Source of the DNA: Actinomycetes bacterium
GTDB lineage: Bacteria; Actinomycetota; Acidimicrobiia; Spongiisociales; UBA5794
Reading direction: 5' to 3'
DNA length: 9,656 bases
Assembly (NCBI GenBank): GCA_023336765.1
Contig: JAMBLL010000062.1
Location: 1-9,656, forward strand
Made by a program: the position numbers and the translations under genes. Of this stretch, positions 1-6,447 are shown piece by piece; position 1 is the stretch's first letter, and the number at the start of each line of letters is the position of its first letter. Under the pieces are notes generated by a model, which was not told the DNA's origin, did no database searches, and worked only from the letters and a program-made list of their open reading frames with translations.

Positions 1-21
1 GCGGATTTGGACGCCAAAGTC

Positions 22-441
22 CTAGATGCTGGTCTTTTGGGCGCCGTTGGATTCGAGGAGGCGGGCGAGTTGATCCTTCTGGACGAGGCCTGAGGCTCGC
101 CAGCGCTGCGTGACGGCACGTTGACCGCCAGGGGTTCCCGCCTGACGATTACGGTTCTTCTTCGACTTCTTCGGTGACGCCGTTGACAGCAGCACCATTG
201 TTGGCGTCGAGCGAATCTTGAACTTCTGCATCACGTCAGGCATGTATGCGATGTCTGCCTTGACGACATGGGCGGATTCACCGTACTCACGGGCCAGTTC
301 GTTCATGATGCCGTCCATGACCTGGCATGGGGCGCACCCGACCTGGTAGAAGTCGATGAGCACCGGCTTCCCCGAGGATGTGAGCTGATCGATCTCGGCC
401 ATGGAGTGGATCTTGGGAGCTTTCGGTTTTCTCTTGAACAA
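22..441 (-). CDS. Thioredoxin-fold protein with CAPC active site and basic insertion
   Basis: Probable cytoplasmic thiol-disulfide oxidoreductase of the thioredoxin family; no signal peptide or membrane segment is seen. With the chosen start it has 139 residues. The beta strand PVLIDFY (26-32) leads into the redox motif CAPC (36-39), where the usual WCGPC is GCAPC. The cis-proline loop is RSTPT (Pro about 80), and the C-terminal helix is KDQLARLLE. Where thioredoxins normally have a short beta hairpin, there is instead a Lys/Arg/Gly-rich insertion of about 20 residues (about 89-112). Start choice: TTG at 439-441 is preceded on the minus strand by AGAGG with a 6-nt spacer. GTG at 475-477 would add 12 residues and lacks a ribosome-binding site. 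ATG at 400-402 would begin just before the fold. It lies downstream of the PPOX gene on the same strand and may be cotranscribed. The physiological partner is unknown. Confidence 0.8.
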   Translation of the reverse strand: MFKRKPKAPKIHSMAEIDQLTSSGKPVLIDFYQVGCAPCQVMDGIMNELAREYGESAHVVKADIAYMPDVMQKFKIRSTPTMVLLSTASPKKSKKNRNRQAGTPGGQRAVTQRWRASGLVQKDQLARLLESNGAQKTSI

Positions 442-505
442 TGTGTACCTCTGGTGCGGCTCTCTGGGACTGAACACCGGACCGCTTTGGTCTATGCCCG
501 GTTTG

Positions 506-910
506 TCATCCCCGAACCGTTGTGATCGTCACTCGAATCGGGGTTGGGTATCCCTGTGTGAAATCCTGAGCCGACCACCCGAACCTGTCAAGGTAGGTCT
601 GGTACTTCGCAAGGAACGCCGGATGGGAGGTTACGGGCCGCATCGTTTTGTCGATCACAGCTGTCCCATTGAGCACGACGATCGCTCCACCGTGCCCATC
701 ACCTTCGAGGTGGAGCGTGACCTGGTCGTTTTCGGTGAGGTTCTCAACACGCACCGATGGGTCCTTGCTGTAGATGGTCACGGTTCCGTCGTCCTCGAGG
801 TAGAACCAGACAGGTGCGGTCGATGGTTTGCCGGCAGCGCTTACCGTGGTGAGCCAACCGATCGGCTCGTCCCTGAGTCGTTGCTGTGCGTTGGTGTGAT
901 TGTTCAACAT
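506..910 (-). CDS. PPOX-class probable F420-dependent oxidoreductase (Rv3369-like)
   Basis: Small split-beta-barrel flavin/deazaflavin-binding protein of the pyridoxamine-5'-phosphate-oxidase fold, 134 residues. The N-terminal part (QRLRDEPIGWLTTVSAAGKP, then PVWFYLEDDGTVTIYS) and the later segments HLEGDGHGG and HPAFLAKY closely recall the mycobacterial Rv3369 type, a family predicted to use cofactor F420. Substrate and reaction are unknown. ATG at 908-910 is preferred over GTG at 926-928. Neither has a Shine-Dalgarno, but a TACTAT hexamer ends 6 nt upstream of the ATG, which fits a leaderless mRNA. The gene is divergent from the ThDP-enzyme gene at 991 and lies upstream of the thioredoxin-like gene on its own strand. 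Family assignment is from remembered sequence pattern, not a search. Confidence 0.85.
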   Translation of the reverse strand: MLNNHTNAQQRLRDEPIGWLTTVSAAGKPSTAPVWFYLEDDGTVTIYSKDPSVRVENLTENDQVTLHLEGDGHGGAIVVLNGTAVIDKTMRPVTSHPAFLAKYQTYLDRFGWSAQDFTQGYPTPIRVTITTVRG

Positions 911-916
911 CGTGAG

Positions 917-922
917 ATAGTA
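917..922 (-). promoter_or_regulatory. Candidate -10 element, leaderless promoter of the PPOX gene
   Basis: Minus-strand TACTAT, followed by 6 nt and then the ATG at 908-910. Transcription would start at or next to the start codon. No convincing -35 hexamer is seen about 17 bp upstream. Confidence 0.5.
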
Positions 923-980
923 CCGCACGGCGACGGTGCCGCTAACGAATGTATCGTGGGAGCCGAAGTCGATAACTCCC

Positions 981-986
981 AGGAGA
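981..986 (+). promoter_or_regulatory. Ribosome-binding site of the IlvG-like gene
   Basis: AGGAGA sits 4 nt before the ATG at 991 and fixes this start. It contrasts with the divergent PPOX gene, which has no Shine-Dalgarno. I could not place a promoter for this gene in the 929-980 interval with confidence. Confidence 0.7.
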
Positions 987-990
987 CATC

Positions 991-2634
991 ATGGCGAAGA
1001 TCCAAGGCGGGCAAGTGATCGCCCGGGCACTCAAGGCAGAAGGCGTCGACACGGTATTCATGTTGACCGGTGGGCACATCCTGCCCATCACGGACGGGTG
1101 TGTTCTGGAGGGGATCAAGGTTGTTGATGTCAGGCACGAACAAGCCGCAGCGCATGCCGCGGATGCGTACGCGAGACTCACGGGCAAGCTCGGCGTTGCT
1201 CTCGTGACCGCCGGGCCTGGTGTTACAGACTCGGTCACGGGCGTTGCCAATGCGTACTACGCCAACAGCCCGATGTTGCTTCTCGGAGGACGTCACCTGA
1301 CGAAGGAGCACCTCAAGGGAGGCCTCCAGGAGATGGACCATCCCAGGATGTTCGAGTCGATCACCGTGTGGACCGACACCGCGAACGATGCGGGCCGTTT
1401 CCCCGAGTACATCGCAATGGCGGCCCGCCATGCGTTTGCGAACCGTGGTGGACCCGTGTTCCTCGATGTTCCGTGGGATGTCTCAGGTGAGATGGTTGAG
1501 GACTCAGCCATCGTCTGGCCTGGGAAGTACAGGGCGAATGAACCAGCAGGGGCAACGGAAGAGACGCTTGACCAGATCGTCGACCTCCTGGCTGGCGCGA
1601 CGCAGCCTGTCGTGTTCGGAGGCACGGGACTGCGGTGGACTCACCAGGAGGGGTTCACGGACTATCTCGACGAATTCTCGAGAGCCCTGCGCGCCCCCGT
1701 GTTCCTCAACTCGCTCGCCAGAGGATCGCTCCCGTACGGACACCCGTACCTCGGGAACCGTGCCCGCAGCGGCGCGCTGAGAGACGGCGACGTGGTCCTT
1801 GCGCTCGGTGTCGACTGGGACTTCCGTACAGCGTTCGGGCGTAAGGTCAACCCGGATGCAACAGTGATCCAGATAGATGCAGATCCAAAGAAGATCGGCT
1901 GGAACCGTGACGCCGACATCGGGATCGCTGCTGACCCCGGCGCCGTCGTTGCCCAACTCGTTGGCCAGGCTTCACGGTTCGCCCGCACCGATGACCCCGA
2001 GTGGACAACCTCCATATTCGATGCAGAGAAGGCGAAACAGGAGATGGCTGATGTCGCGTCGATGTCCGACGAGTCTCCGATACACCCTGAACGTTTCGCA
2101 CGCGAGGTTGCTGATTTCTTCGCGGACGACACGATCGTTGCAGCTGACGGTGGCGACATCGTTTCTACCACGGCCAAGTGGCTACAGACCTCGCGCCCTG
2201 GCGGACTGCTCGACCCTGGCCCATTCGGCTGCCTTGGCGTCGGCGCTCCCTTCGCTCTTGCAGCCAAGGCGGTGGAGCCAGACACGCGAGTTGGGATCGT
2301 GTACGGCGATGGTTCGTTCGGGTTCAACGGGATGGAGTTCGACTCGCTCATCCGTCACGAGATGCCTGTGGTCGGCGTCGTGGGGAACGATGGTGCGTGG
2401 AACAACATCAAGACGATCCATCGCATGCTCTACCCGGACCGGATGGTCGGCGCTGACCTCGGTGTCCGCCCGTACGAGAAGATGGTCGAAGGCCTCGGCG
2501 GATACGGGGAGTTTGTTGACAAGCCAGCCGAGATCAGACCTGCTCTTGAGCGTGCCCAGGAATCTGGTGTGCCAGCGCTCGTCAACGTGGCGATCGGTGA
2601 GCAACTGAGAATGTCCTCGGCGTACGGTCAGTGA
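991..2634 (+). CDS. ThDP-dependent enzyme, IlvG (Rv1820)/acetolactate-synthase-like
   Basis: Thiamine-diphosphate enzyme of the acetolactate synthase / 2-hydroxyacyl-CoA lyase superfamily, 547 residues, the usual length. The N-terminal PYR domain (about 1-175) carries the catalytic glutamate in VRHEQAAAHAADAYAR (Glu50) and the stretch LVTAGPGVTDSVTGVANAYY. The central domain spans about 190-320. The C-terminal PP domain (about 365-535) has GPFGCLGVGAPFALAAK and the Mg-ThDP motif beginning GDG at 439-441. The segment GDGSFGFNGMEFDSLIRHE, and the opening TGGHILPITDGC, resemble mycobacterial IlvG and the HACL/oxalyl-CoA decarboxylase side more than biosynthetic IlvB. The second Asn of the usual GDG...NN signature is Asp467. 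The protein is probably soluble. No small regulatory subunit or other ilv gene is adjacent, so branched-chain amino acid synthesis is doubtful. The stop codon overlaps the next gene. The substrate cannot be assigned. Confidence 0.88.
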   Translation: MAKIQGGQVIARALKAEGVDTVFMLTGGHILPITDGCVLEGIKVVDVRHEQAAAHAADAYARLTGKLGVALVTAGPGVTDSVTGVANAYYANSPMLLLGGRHLTKEHLKGGLQEMDHPRMFESITVWTDTANDAGRFPEYIAMAARHAFANRGGPVFLDVPWDVSGEMVEDSAIVWPGKYRANEPAGATEETLDQIVDLLAGATQPVVFGGTGLRWTHQEGFTDYLDEFSRALRAPVFLNSLARGSLPYGHPYLGNRARSGALRDGDVVLALGVDWDFRTAFGRKVNPDATVIQIDADPKKIGWNRDADIGIAADPGAVVAQLVGQASRFARTDDPEWTTSIFDAEKAKQEMADVASMSDESPIHPERFAREVADFFADDTIVAADGGDIVSTTAKWLQTSRPGGLLDPGPFGCLGVGAPFALAAKAVEPDTRVGIVYGDGSFGFNGMEFDSLIRHEMPVVGVVGNDGAWNNIKTIHRMLYPDRMVGADLGVRPYEKMVEGLGGYGEFVDKPAEIRPALERAQESGVPALVNVAIGEQLRMSSAYGQ

Positions 2635-4310
2635 TGTTTACGCTATTCGCAGCCGCCGACGTAGCTATCGAGACGACCGAGGACATCAAGTGGACGGCGC
2701 TCATATTCGGCCTGCTCGGAGGTCTCGCTCTCTTCCTCATCGGAATGGAACGTATGACCGACTCTCTTCGGCTCATCGTCGGAGATCGTGCGCGCGGTGT
2801 GCTCGACAAGCTCACATCCAACAGGTTCATCGGTCTGATCACGGGTGCCGTGGCGACAGCGATCGTGCAGTCATCGTCGGTGACGACCGTGCTCTTGGTC
2901 GGGTTCATCTCGGCAGGCCTCATGACGTTCGTGCAGTCGATCCCCGTGATCCTCGGCTCGAATATCGGTTCGACTGTTACGGCGCAGATCATCGCGTTCA
3001 ACATCGCGACGTGGGCGCTTGCGTTCATAGCAGGTGGTTTCGTGGTCTCGACGGTTGCGAAGCGGGAGAGCCGTCGGGTCCAGGGCGTAGCGGTGGCTGG
3101 CCTCGGCCTGATGTTCTTCGGCATGGTTGTGATGGGCGAAGCGATGAGCCCTCTCAGGACGTACGAGCCGTTCATCGATGCGATGGAGACCCTCGACAAT
3201 CCGATCATCGCCATTCTCGTCGGTGCGGCGTTCACCGCGTTCGTGCAGTCCTCTGCGGCGACGACCGGCGTTGTCATCGTTCTCGCATCTCAGGGCCTGA
3301 TCACGCTTGATGCGGGTATCGGGCTAATTCTTGGAGCGAACATAGGAACGTCGGTTACGGCACTGCTCGCAGCGATCGGTAAGCCCCGTGATGCGCAGCG
3401 CGCTGCGGTCGCACATCTGCTCTTCAACGTCGCAGGCGTCATGATCTGGTTGCCGCTCATTGGTGTTCTGGGCAATGGGGTGTCGAACATCGGAGGCGGT
3501 CTACCAAGAGAGATTGCCAACGCGCACACTCTCTTCAACGTGGCGAACGCGTTGATCTTTCTTCCATTTGTCAACCAGTTCGCCCGGTTCGTCGACTGGC
3601 TCATGCCTGACAAGGAGCAGTCCGGAGCGATCGTGCCGAAGTACGTCGACCTCGGATTGCGCAAGACACCGGGTATCGCTCTAGCGAAGGCGCGGATGGA
3701 GATGCTGCGGATGGCCCGCCGCGTTGAGGGCATGCTCGTCGATGTGTTCCCCGCGATACTCGATGGAGATTTGGACACGTTGATCGAGGTCCGTGACCGG
3801 GACGACGAGGTTGATGTCCTGCACGGCTTGATCATCGAGTATCTGGGCCAGATTTCGCAGGAGAAGCTCAGCCCGGAGCTCAGCGCCGAGCTGGTGGATC
3901 TCTTCGAAGCGACCAACACGATCGAAGCGATCGGAGACATCGTTGAGACGAACCTTGTCGCCCTTGGCCGACAGAAGATGGATGAGTCGATCGACGTGAG
4001 CGAAGAGACTCGTGAGCTGATGCAGCAGTATCACAAAGCGGTCGTCGAGGCGTTCGACTACGCGCTCATCGCGGTGACGCAGAAGGACACGGACGCTGCC
4101 CACTCTGCCAAGCAGATGAGATCGAGCATCCGGCGGTTCGGCGTGGATGCAACCGATCGTCAATCACAGCGCCTGATCGTTGATGAACCCAATCGTGTCG
4201 CCACCTACCGGTTCGAGACGGATGTGATGGCGAATCTCAAGCTGGTCTATCGCCTGACCCGAAAGATCGCCAAGGCAGCGATCCCCGAGTCTGGCGAGCC
4301 GGAAGCGTGA
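2634..4310 (+). CDS. Na+/phosphate-cotransporter-family protein with PhoU-like C-terminal domain
   Basis: Integral membrane protein of the NptA/YjbB-type Na/Pi cotransporter family, 558 residues. Two inverted-repeat transport units carry the signature QSSSVTT (79-85) and QSSAATT (205-211), each followed by a matching Gly/Asn segment: LGSNIGSTVTAQ after the first and LGANIGTSVTAL after the second. About eight hydrophobic helices lie within residues 20-320. From about 345 to 550 the chain becomes a hydrophilic helical PhoU-like domain (for example AKARMEMLRMARRVEGMLVD), a layout known for bacterial members of this family. The likely role is phosphate movement coupled to sodium, possibly export; direction cannot be told from sequence. 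ATG at 2634 shares one base with the upstream TGA (TGATG); GTG at 2631 is an alternative. The overlap implies translational coupling to the ThDP enzyme. Confidence 0.9.
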   Translation: MFTLFAAADVAIETTEDIKWTALIFGLLGGLALFLIGMERMTDSLRLIVGDRARGVLDKLTSNRFIGLITGAVATAIVQSSSVTTVLLVGFISAGLMTFVQSIPVILGSNIGSTVTAQIIAFNIATWALAFIAGGFVVSTVAKRESRRVQGVAVAGLGLMFFGMVVMGEAMSPLRTYEPFIDAMETLDNPIIAILVGAAFTAFVQSSAATTGVVIVLASQGLITLDAGIGLILGANIGTSVTALLAAIGKPRDAQRAAVAHLLFNVAGVMIWLPLIGVLGNGVSNIGGGLPREIANAHTLFNVANALIFLPFVNQFARFVDWLMPDKEQSGAIVPKYVDLGLRKTPGIALAKARMEMLRMARRVEGMLVDVFPAILDGDLDTLIEVRDRDDEVDVLHGLIIEYLGQISQEKLSPELSAELVDLFEATNTIEAIGDIVETNLVALGRQKMDESIDVSEETRELMQQYHKAVVEAFDYALIAVTQKDTDAAHSAKQMRSSIRRFGVDATDRQSQRLIVDEPNRVATYRFETDVMANLKLVYRLTRKIAKAAIPESGEPEA

Positions 4311-4369
4311 ATATGGGCCCGGCAGAAACTGATTGATATGTGCTGAGTTACCAGTTCGGGCTCAGAGCG

Positions 4370-4385
4370 CTCTCCGCGCGGAGGG
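4370..4385. repeat. GC-rich palindrome (CTCCGCGCGGAG core)
   Basis: The core at 4372-4383 is a perfect 12-bp palindrome. As RNA it can extend to a 6-bp stem with a GCGC loop if the outer U-G and C-G pairs are counted. It lies 60 bp after the transporter stop codon. No T-run follows, so an intrinsic terminator is not supported; a protein-binding site is possible. Confidence 0.35.
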
Positions 4386-4460
4386 GATCTTCGAACAAGG
4401 ACCGTCGACAGGCATCACTATCAGCGTGCCCCCAAAGAATCGGCTCACAACTGAGGGCAA

Positions 4461-4488
4461 GAGATGTTGGCTGTGAGATGTTGGCTGT
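4461..4488 (+). repeat. Two perfect tandem copies of GAGATGTTGGCTGT
   Basis: Copies at 4461-4474 and 4475-4488 are identical and directly adjacent. A partial third unit, GGCTGT, follows at 4490-4495. The array runs into the presumed -10 of uppP, ending only 12 nt before the ATG. The first copy contains TTGGCT (4467-4472), which could serve as a -35 with a short 15-bp spacer. It may be an operator or a replication-slippage duplication. Confidence 0.75.
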
Positions 4489-4493
4489 AGGCT
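4488..4493 (+). promoter_or_regulatory. Candidate -10 element, leaderless promoter of uppP
   Basis: TAGGCT, followed by 7 nt and then the ATG at 4501. There is no purine-rich Shine-Dalgarno in the last 12 nt (GTCCCTT directly precedes the start), so a leaderless mRNA is the simplest reading. Confidence 0.45.
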
Positions 4494-4500
4494 GTCCCTT

Positions 4501-5259
4501 ATGCTCAATGCCATCTTGTGGGGACTCATCCAGGGGCTTACCGAATTCCTGCCGGTCTCTTCGTCTGGGCACCTTGTGCTGATCCCGGCACTCCTCGGCC
4601 GAGAGGGACCAGACCTCGCAACGAACGCGATGCTCCACCTCGGCACGCTTGGGGCGGTCCTTGTGTACTACCGCTCCGATATTGCTGACATGGCGAGATT
4701 CGACCGGGCGGGGCGACGTATGATCTCCCTGATCGTCATCGGGTCGATACCCGCTGTGATACTCGGATTCGCCTTCAAGGACAAGGTCGAGGAACTCATC
4801 GACGAGCCTCGAATCGTGGCTGTGATGCTGATCGTTACCGGCATCATCCTGCTGTTGACGAGGTTGATACGGGTCGGCACCAAGACGATCACTCACATCG
4901 GACCGCTCGATTCTTTTCTCATCGGCCTGGCTCAAGCGACAGCTCTCATCCCAGGCATATCGCGTTCCGGGATGACGATCTCGACCGGTCTGACAAGGGG
5001 AATGAACCGCACAGATGCAGCACGTTTCGCGTTCCTGCTTGGGATCCCTGTGATCGCAGGTGCCGGACTTCTGGGCCTGATCGATGTCGTGACGTCGGAT
5101 GTGGGTGTCCCTGCGACCGTGTGGGTGGGCGTTGTCGTTGCCGGTCTTGCCGGGTACGCCGCCATAGCGTTTCTCCTGCGAGTTCTGACCCACGTTGGAC
5201 TTGGCCCGTTCGGCATCTACTGCGTTGCATTCGGTTCCTTGTCTCTGGTACTGCTCTAG
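4501..5259 (+). CDS. uppP: Undecaprenyl-diphosphate phosphatase UppP (BacA)
   Basis: Polytopic membrane enzyme that dephosphorylates undecaprenyl diphosphate to undecaprenyl phosphate, recycling the lipid carrier for peptidoglycan and other wall polymers; overexpression is linked to bacitracin resistance. It has 252 residues, slightly short for the family. Motif 1 is QGLTEFLPVSSSGHL (11-25), with Glu15, the Ser cluster and His24. Motif 2 is PGISRSGMT (151-159), with the catalytic Arg155. The rest consists of hydrophobic helices (for example MISLIVIGSIPAVILGFAF). The start at 4501 gives the family's usual opening, a few residues before the QGLTE motif. It probably forms its own transcription unit and converges with the SAF gene, with only 9 nt between stop codons. 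Confidence 0.95.
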   Translation: MLNAILWGLIQGLTEFLPVSSSGHLVLIPALLGREGPDLATNAMLHLGTLGAVLVYYRSDIADMARFDRAGRRMISLIVIGSIPAVILGFAFKDKVEELIDEPRIVAVMLIVTGIILLLTRLIRVGTKTITHIGPLDSFLIGLAQATALIPGISRSGMTISTGLTRGMNRTDAARFAFLLGIPVIAGAGLLGLIDVVTSDVGVPATVWVGVVVAGLAGYAAIAFLLRVLTHVGLGPFGIYCVAFGSLSLVLL

Positions 5260-5268
5260 CCAGGCCCG

Positions 5269-5784
5269 TCACTGCTCAACGAGGATGACTAGGCTGTCGG
5301 TCGCCGCAAGCTGAGCCACGATGTCTGCGACGTCCTGTGGGAAGCCGACGGTTCCTGGTGAGGGAACACCGAACCCGTCGCTCGAAGCTGGCGAGGTCAC
5401 GACTCCGATAGCTGCACGTCCATCGGGGAACACAACGCGAATGATCGCTCCGATCGGGACGCCGTTCGGGATCTCGATGGGGATCGACCACCACCCGTCA
5501 GGGAGCGGTTCTGTACGCGACAGCACCGATCTGGTGATGGGGTCGCCGGCGTTGATGTCTGTCGTAGCCGAGGCACCGAGGAGATACGGTTCCGGAATCG
5601 CCCCCTCAGGAACCTGTCGCCACTCGATGAGATCCTCGGTGATGGCTGTGCCCGCCGATATCTCCGTGCTGGCGAACGGGAACGAATCACTCTGACGTTC
5701 CGAGACATCCCAGGCCAGCGCAGCCAGGACGATCGCCCCGGCTGCGAACCATCGCAGATACGGAGGTCGGGTGAGCCACAACAC
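5269..5784 (-). CDS. Membrane-anchored SAF-domain protein (CpaB/FlgA-like)
   Basis: 171-residue protein. A short cytoplasmic lead (LTRPPYLRW) is followed by one hydrophobic helix (about 9-24, FAAGAIVLAALAW). A SAF domain spans about 34-88: FASTEISAGTAITEDLIEW, then EGAIPEPYLLGASATTDINAGDPI and TRSVL. The C-terminal beta-rich part (about 95-171) contains IPNGVPIGAIIRVVF. This matches the N-terminal portion of CpaB/RcpC pilus-assembly proteins and FlgA-type chaperones, but no pilus or flagellar gene is nearby, so the function is unknown. Start: GTG at 5782-5784 directly precedes the membrane-helix region. The same frame stays open a long way upstream, but that stretch is antisense to plsY. A TACGGT hexamer 6 nt upstream suggests a leaderless mRNA; GGTGG is a weak alternative Shine-Dalgarno. 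It is divergent from plsY. Confidence 0.8.
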   Translation of the reverse strand: MLWLTRPPYLRWFAAGAIVLAALAWDVSERQSDSFPFASTEISAGTAITEDLIEWRQVPEGAIPEPYLLGASATTDINAGDPITRSVLSRTEPLPDGWWSIPIEIPNGVPIGAIIRVVFPDGRAAIGVVTSPASSDGFGVPSPGTVGFPQDVADIVAQLAATDSLVILVEQ

Positions 5785-5790
5785 TGTTCC

Positions 5791-5796
5791 ACCGTA
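5791..5796 (-). promoter_or_regulatory. Candidate -10 element of the SAF-domain gene
   Basis: Minus-strand TACGGT, followed by 6 nt and then the GTG at 5782-5784. The 87-bp interval 5785-5871 is shared with the divergent plsY promoter. The -35 is weak. Confidence 0.4.
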
Positions 5797-5858
5797 TCGG
5801 TTGCAGTGCCTGATTGGAAGGGGGTCGCCGACGCAACAGGACCCGGGTTGGCGACTCC

Positions 5859-5864
5859 TACACT
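5859..5864 (+). promoter_or_regulatory. Candidate -10 element, leaderless promoter of plsY
   Basis: TACACT, followed by 7 nt and then the GTG at 5872. The GCAGG near the start is too close (1-2 nt) to act as a normal ribosome-binding site, so a leaderless start is favoured. Confidence 0.45.
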
Positions 5865-5871
5865 TGCAGGC

Positions 5872-6447
5872 GTGGAACAGTTCCTCGCCATCGTGATCGC
5901 GTACTTGCTCGGGAGCGTCAGCTTTGGTGTGCTCGTTGCAAGGTCCCAGGGCATCGACATACACACCGTGGGATCTGGGAACACCGGGACATCCAACGTC
6001 ATGCGTGTTCTGGGCAAGAAGCTTGGAGCCGTCGTTCTTTTTGGTGATGCAGGCAAGGGCATGCTTGCTGCAGCGGTCGGTGTGTGGATGGTCGAACCCG
6101 CTTTCGGTTACGTGACCCTGTTCGCTGCTGTGATCGGTCATGCGTTCCCTGTCTTCCACCGGTTTCGTGGCGGGAAGTCCGTGGCAGCGACGCTGGGTGG
6201 TTTCGTTTTCCTTGCACCTGCCGTTGGCATAACGCTCACCGTCATCTGGGCCGTCATCCTCATCGTGTGGAAGACCGCTTCTGTCGGATCGATCATCGTG
6301 ATGATCCTTGCTGTCCCGTTGCTTTGGCTTTCGGGGAGGTCGGGTTCGGACCTCTTGTGGTCTGGAGCCATTGTTGTATTCGTACTCATCCGCCACAGCG
6401 GCAACATAAGCCGACTGGTCCAGGGGTCTGAAAGGAAGGTCGCATGA
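5872..6447 (+). CDS. plsY: Acyl-phosphate:glycerol-3-phosphate acyltransferase PlsY
   Basis: Membrane acyltransferase that moves an acyl group from acyl phosphate to glycerol 3-phosphate, the first step of phospholipid synthesis in most bacteria. It has 191 residues, typical for the family. The three PlsY motifs are present: motif 1 GSGNTGTSNVMR (34-45), motif 2 GDAGKGM (58-64), and motif 3 GHAFPVFHRFRGGKSVA (89-105). Several hydrophobic helices surround them. GTG at 5872 is chosen because the next residues (EQFLAIVIAYLLGS) form the family's first membrane helix. An upstream ATG at 5806 would add 22 residues of non-membrane sequence and overlap the promoter region. The last 4 nt overlap moeA (ATGA), so the two are probably translationally coupled. 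Confidence 0.93.
   Translation: MEQFLAIVIAYLLGSVSFGVLVARSQGIDIHTVGSGNTGTSNVMRVLGKKLGAVVLFGDAGKGMLAAAVGVWMVEPAFGYVTLFAAVIGHAFPVFHRFRGGKSVAATLGGFVFLAPAVGITLTVIWAVILIVWKTASVGSIIVMILAVPLLWLSGRSGSDLLWSGAIVVFVLIRHSGNISRLVQGSERKVA

Larger units (their letters stand above)
4311..4500. other. 190-bp gene-free spacer before uppP
   Basis: No credible coding sequence or tRNA is seen. It holds a short inverted repeat (CTGAG 4343-4347 with CTCAG 4361-4365), a GC palindrome at 4372-4383, and a 14-bp tandem repeat at 4461-4488 abutting the presumed uppP promoter. It separates the phosphate-transporter gene from uppP, which probably begins its own transcript. Confidence 0.6.

Noticed and set aside
401..1018. 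205-residue plus-strand frame opposite the PPOX gene
   Set aside because: It is antisense to the PPOX and thioredoxin-like genes and ends inside the start of the ThDP gene.
1662..2351. 229-residue minus-strand open frame inside the ThDP gene
   Set aside because: Ser/Pro/Ala-rich shadow of a fully motif-supported gene, with no plausible start context.
4370..4385. Intrinsic terminator for the phosphate-transporter gene
   Set aside because: A strong GC palindrome is present but no T-run follows on either strand, so it is kept only as a palindrome.
4348..5193. 281-residue minus-strand open frame across uppP
   Set aside because: Low-complexity charged composition typical of an antisense shadow. 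uppP on the plus strand carries both catalytic motifs.
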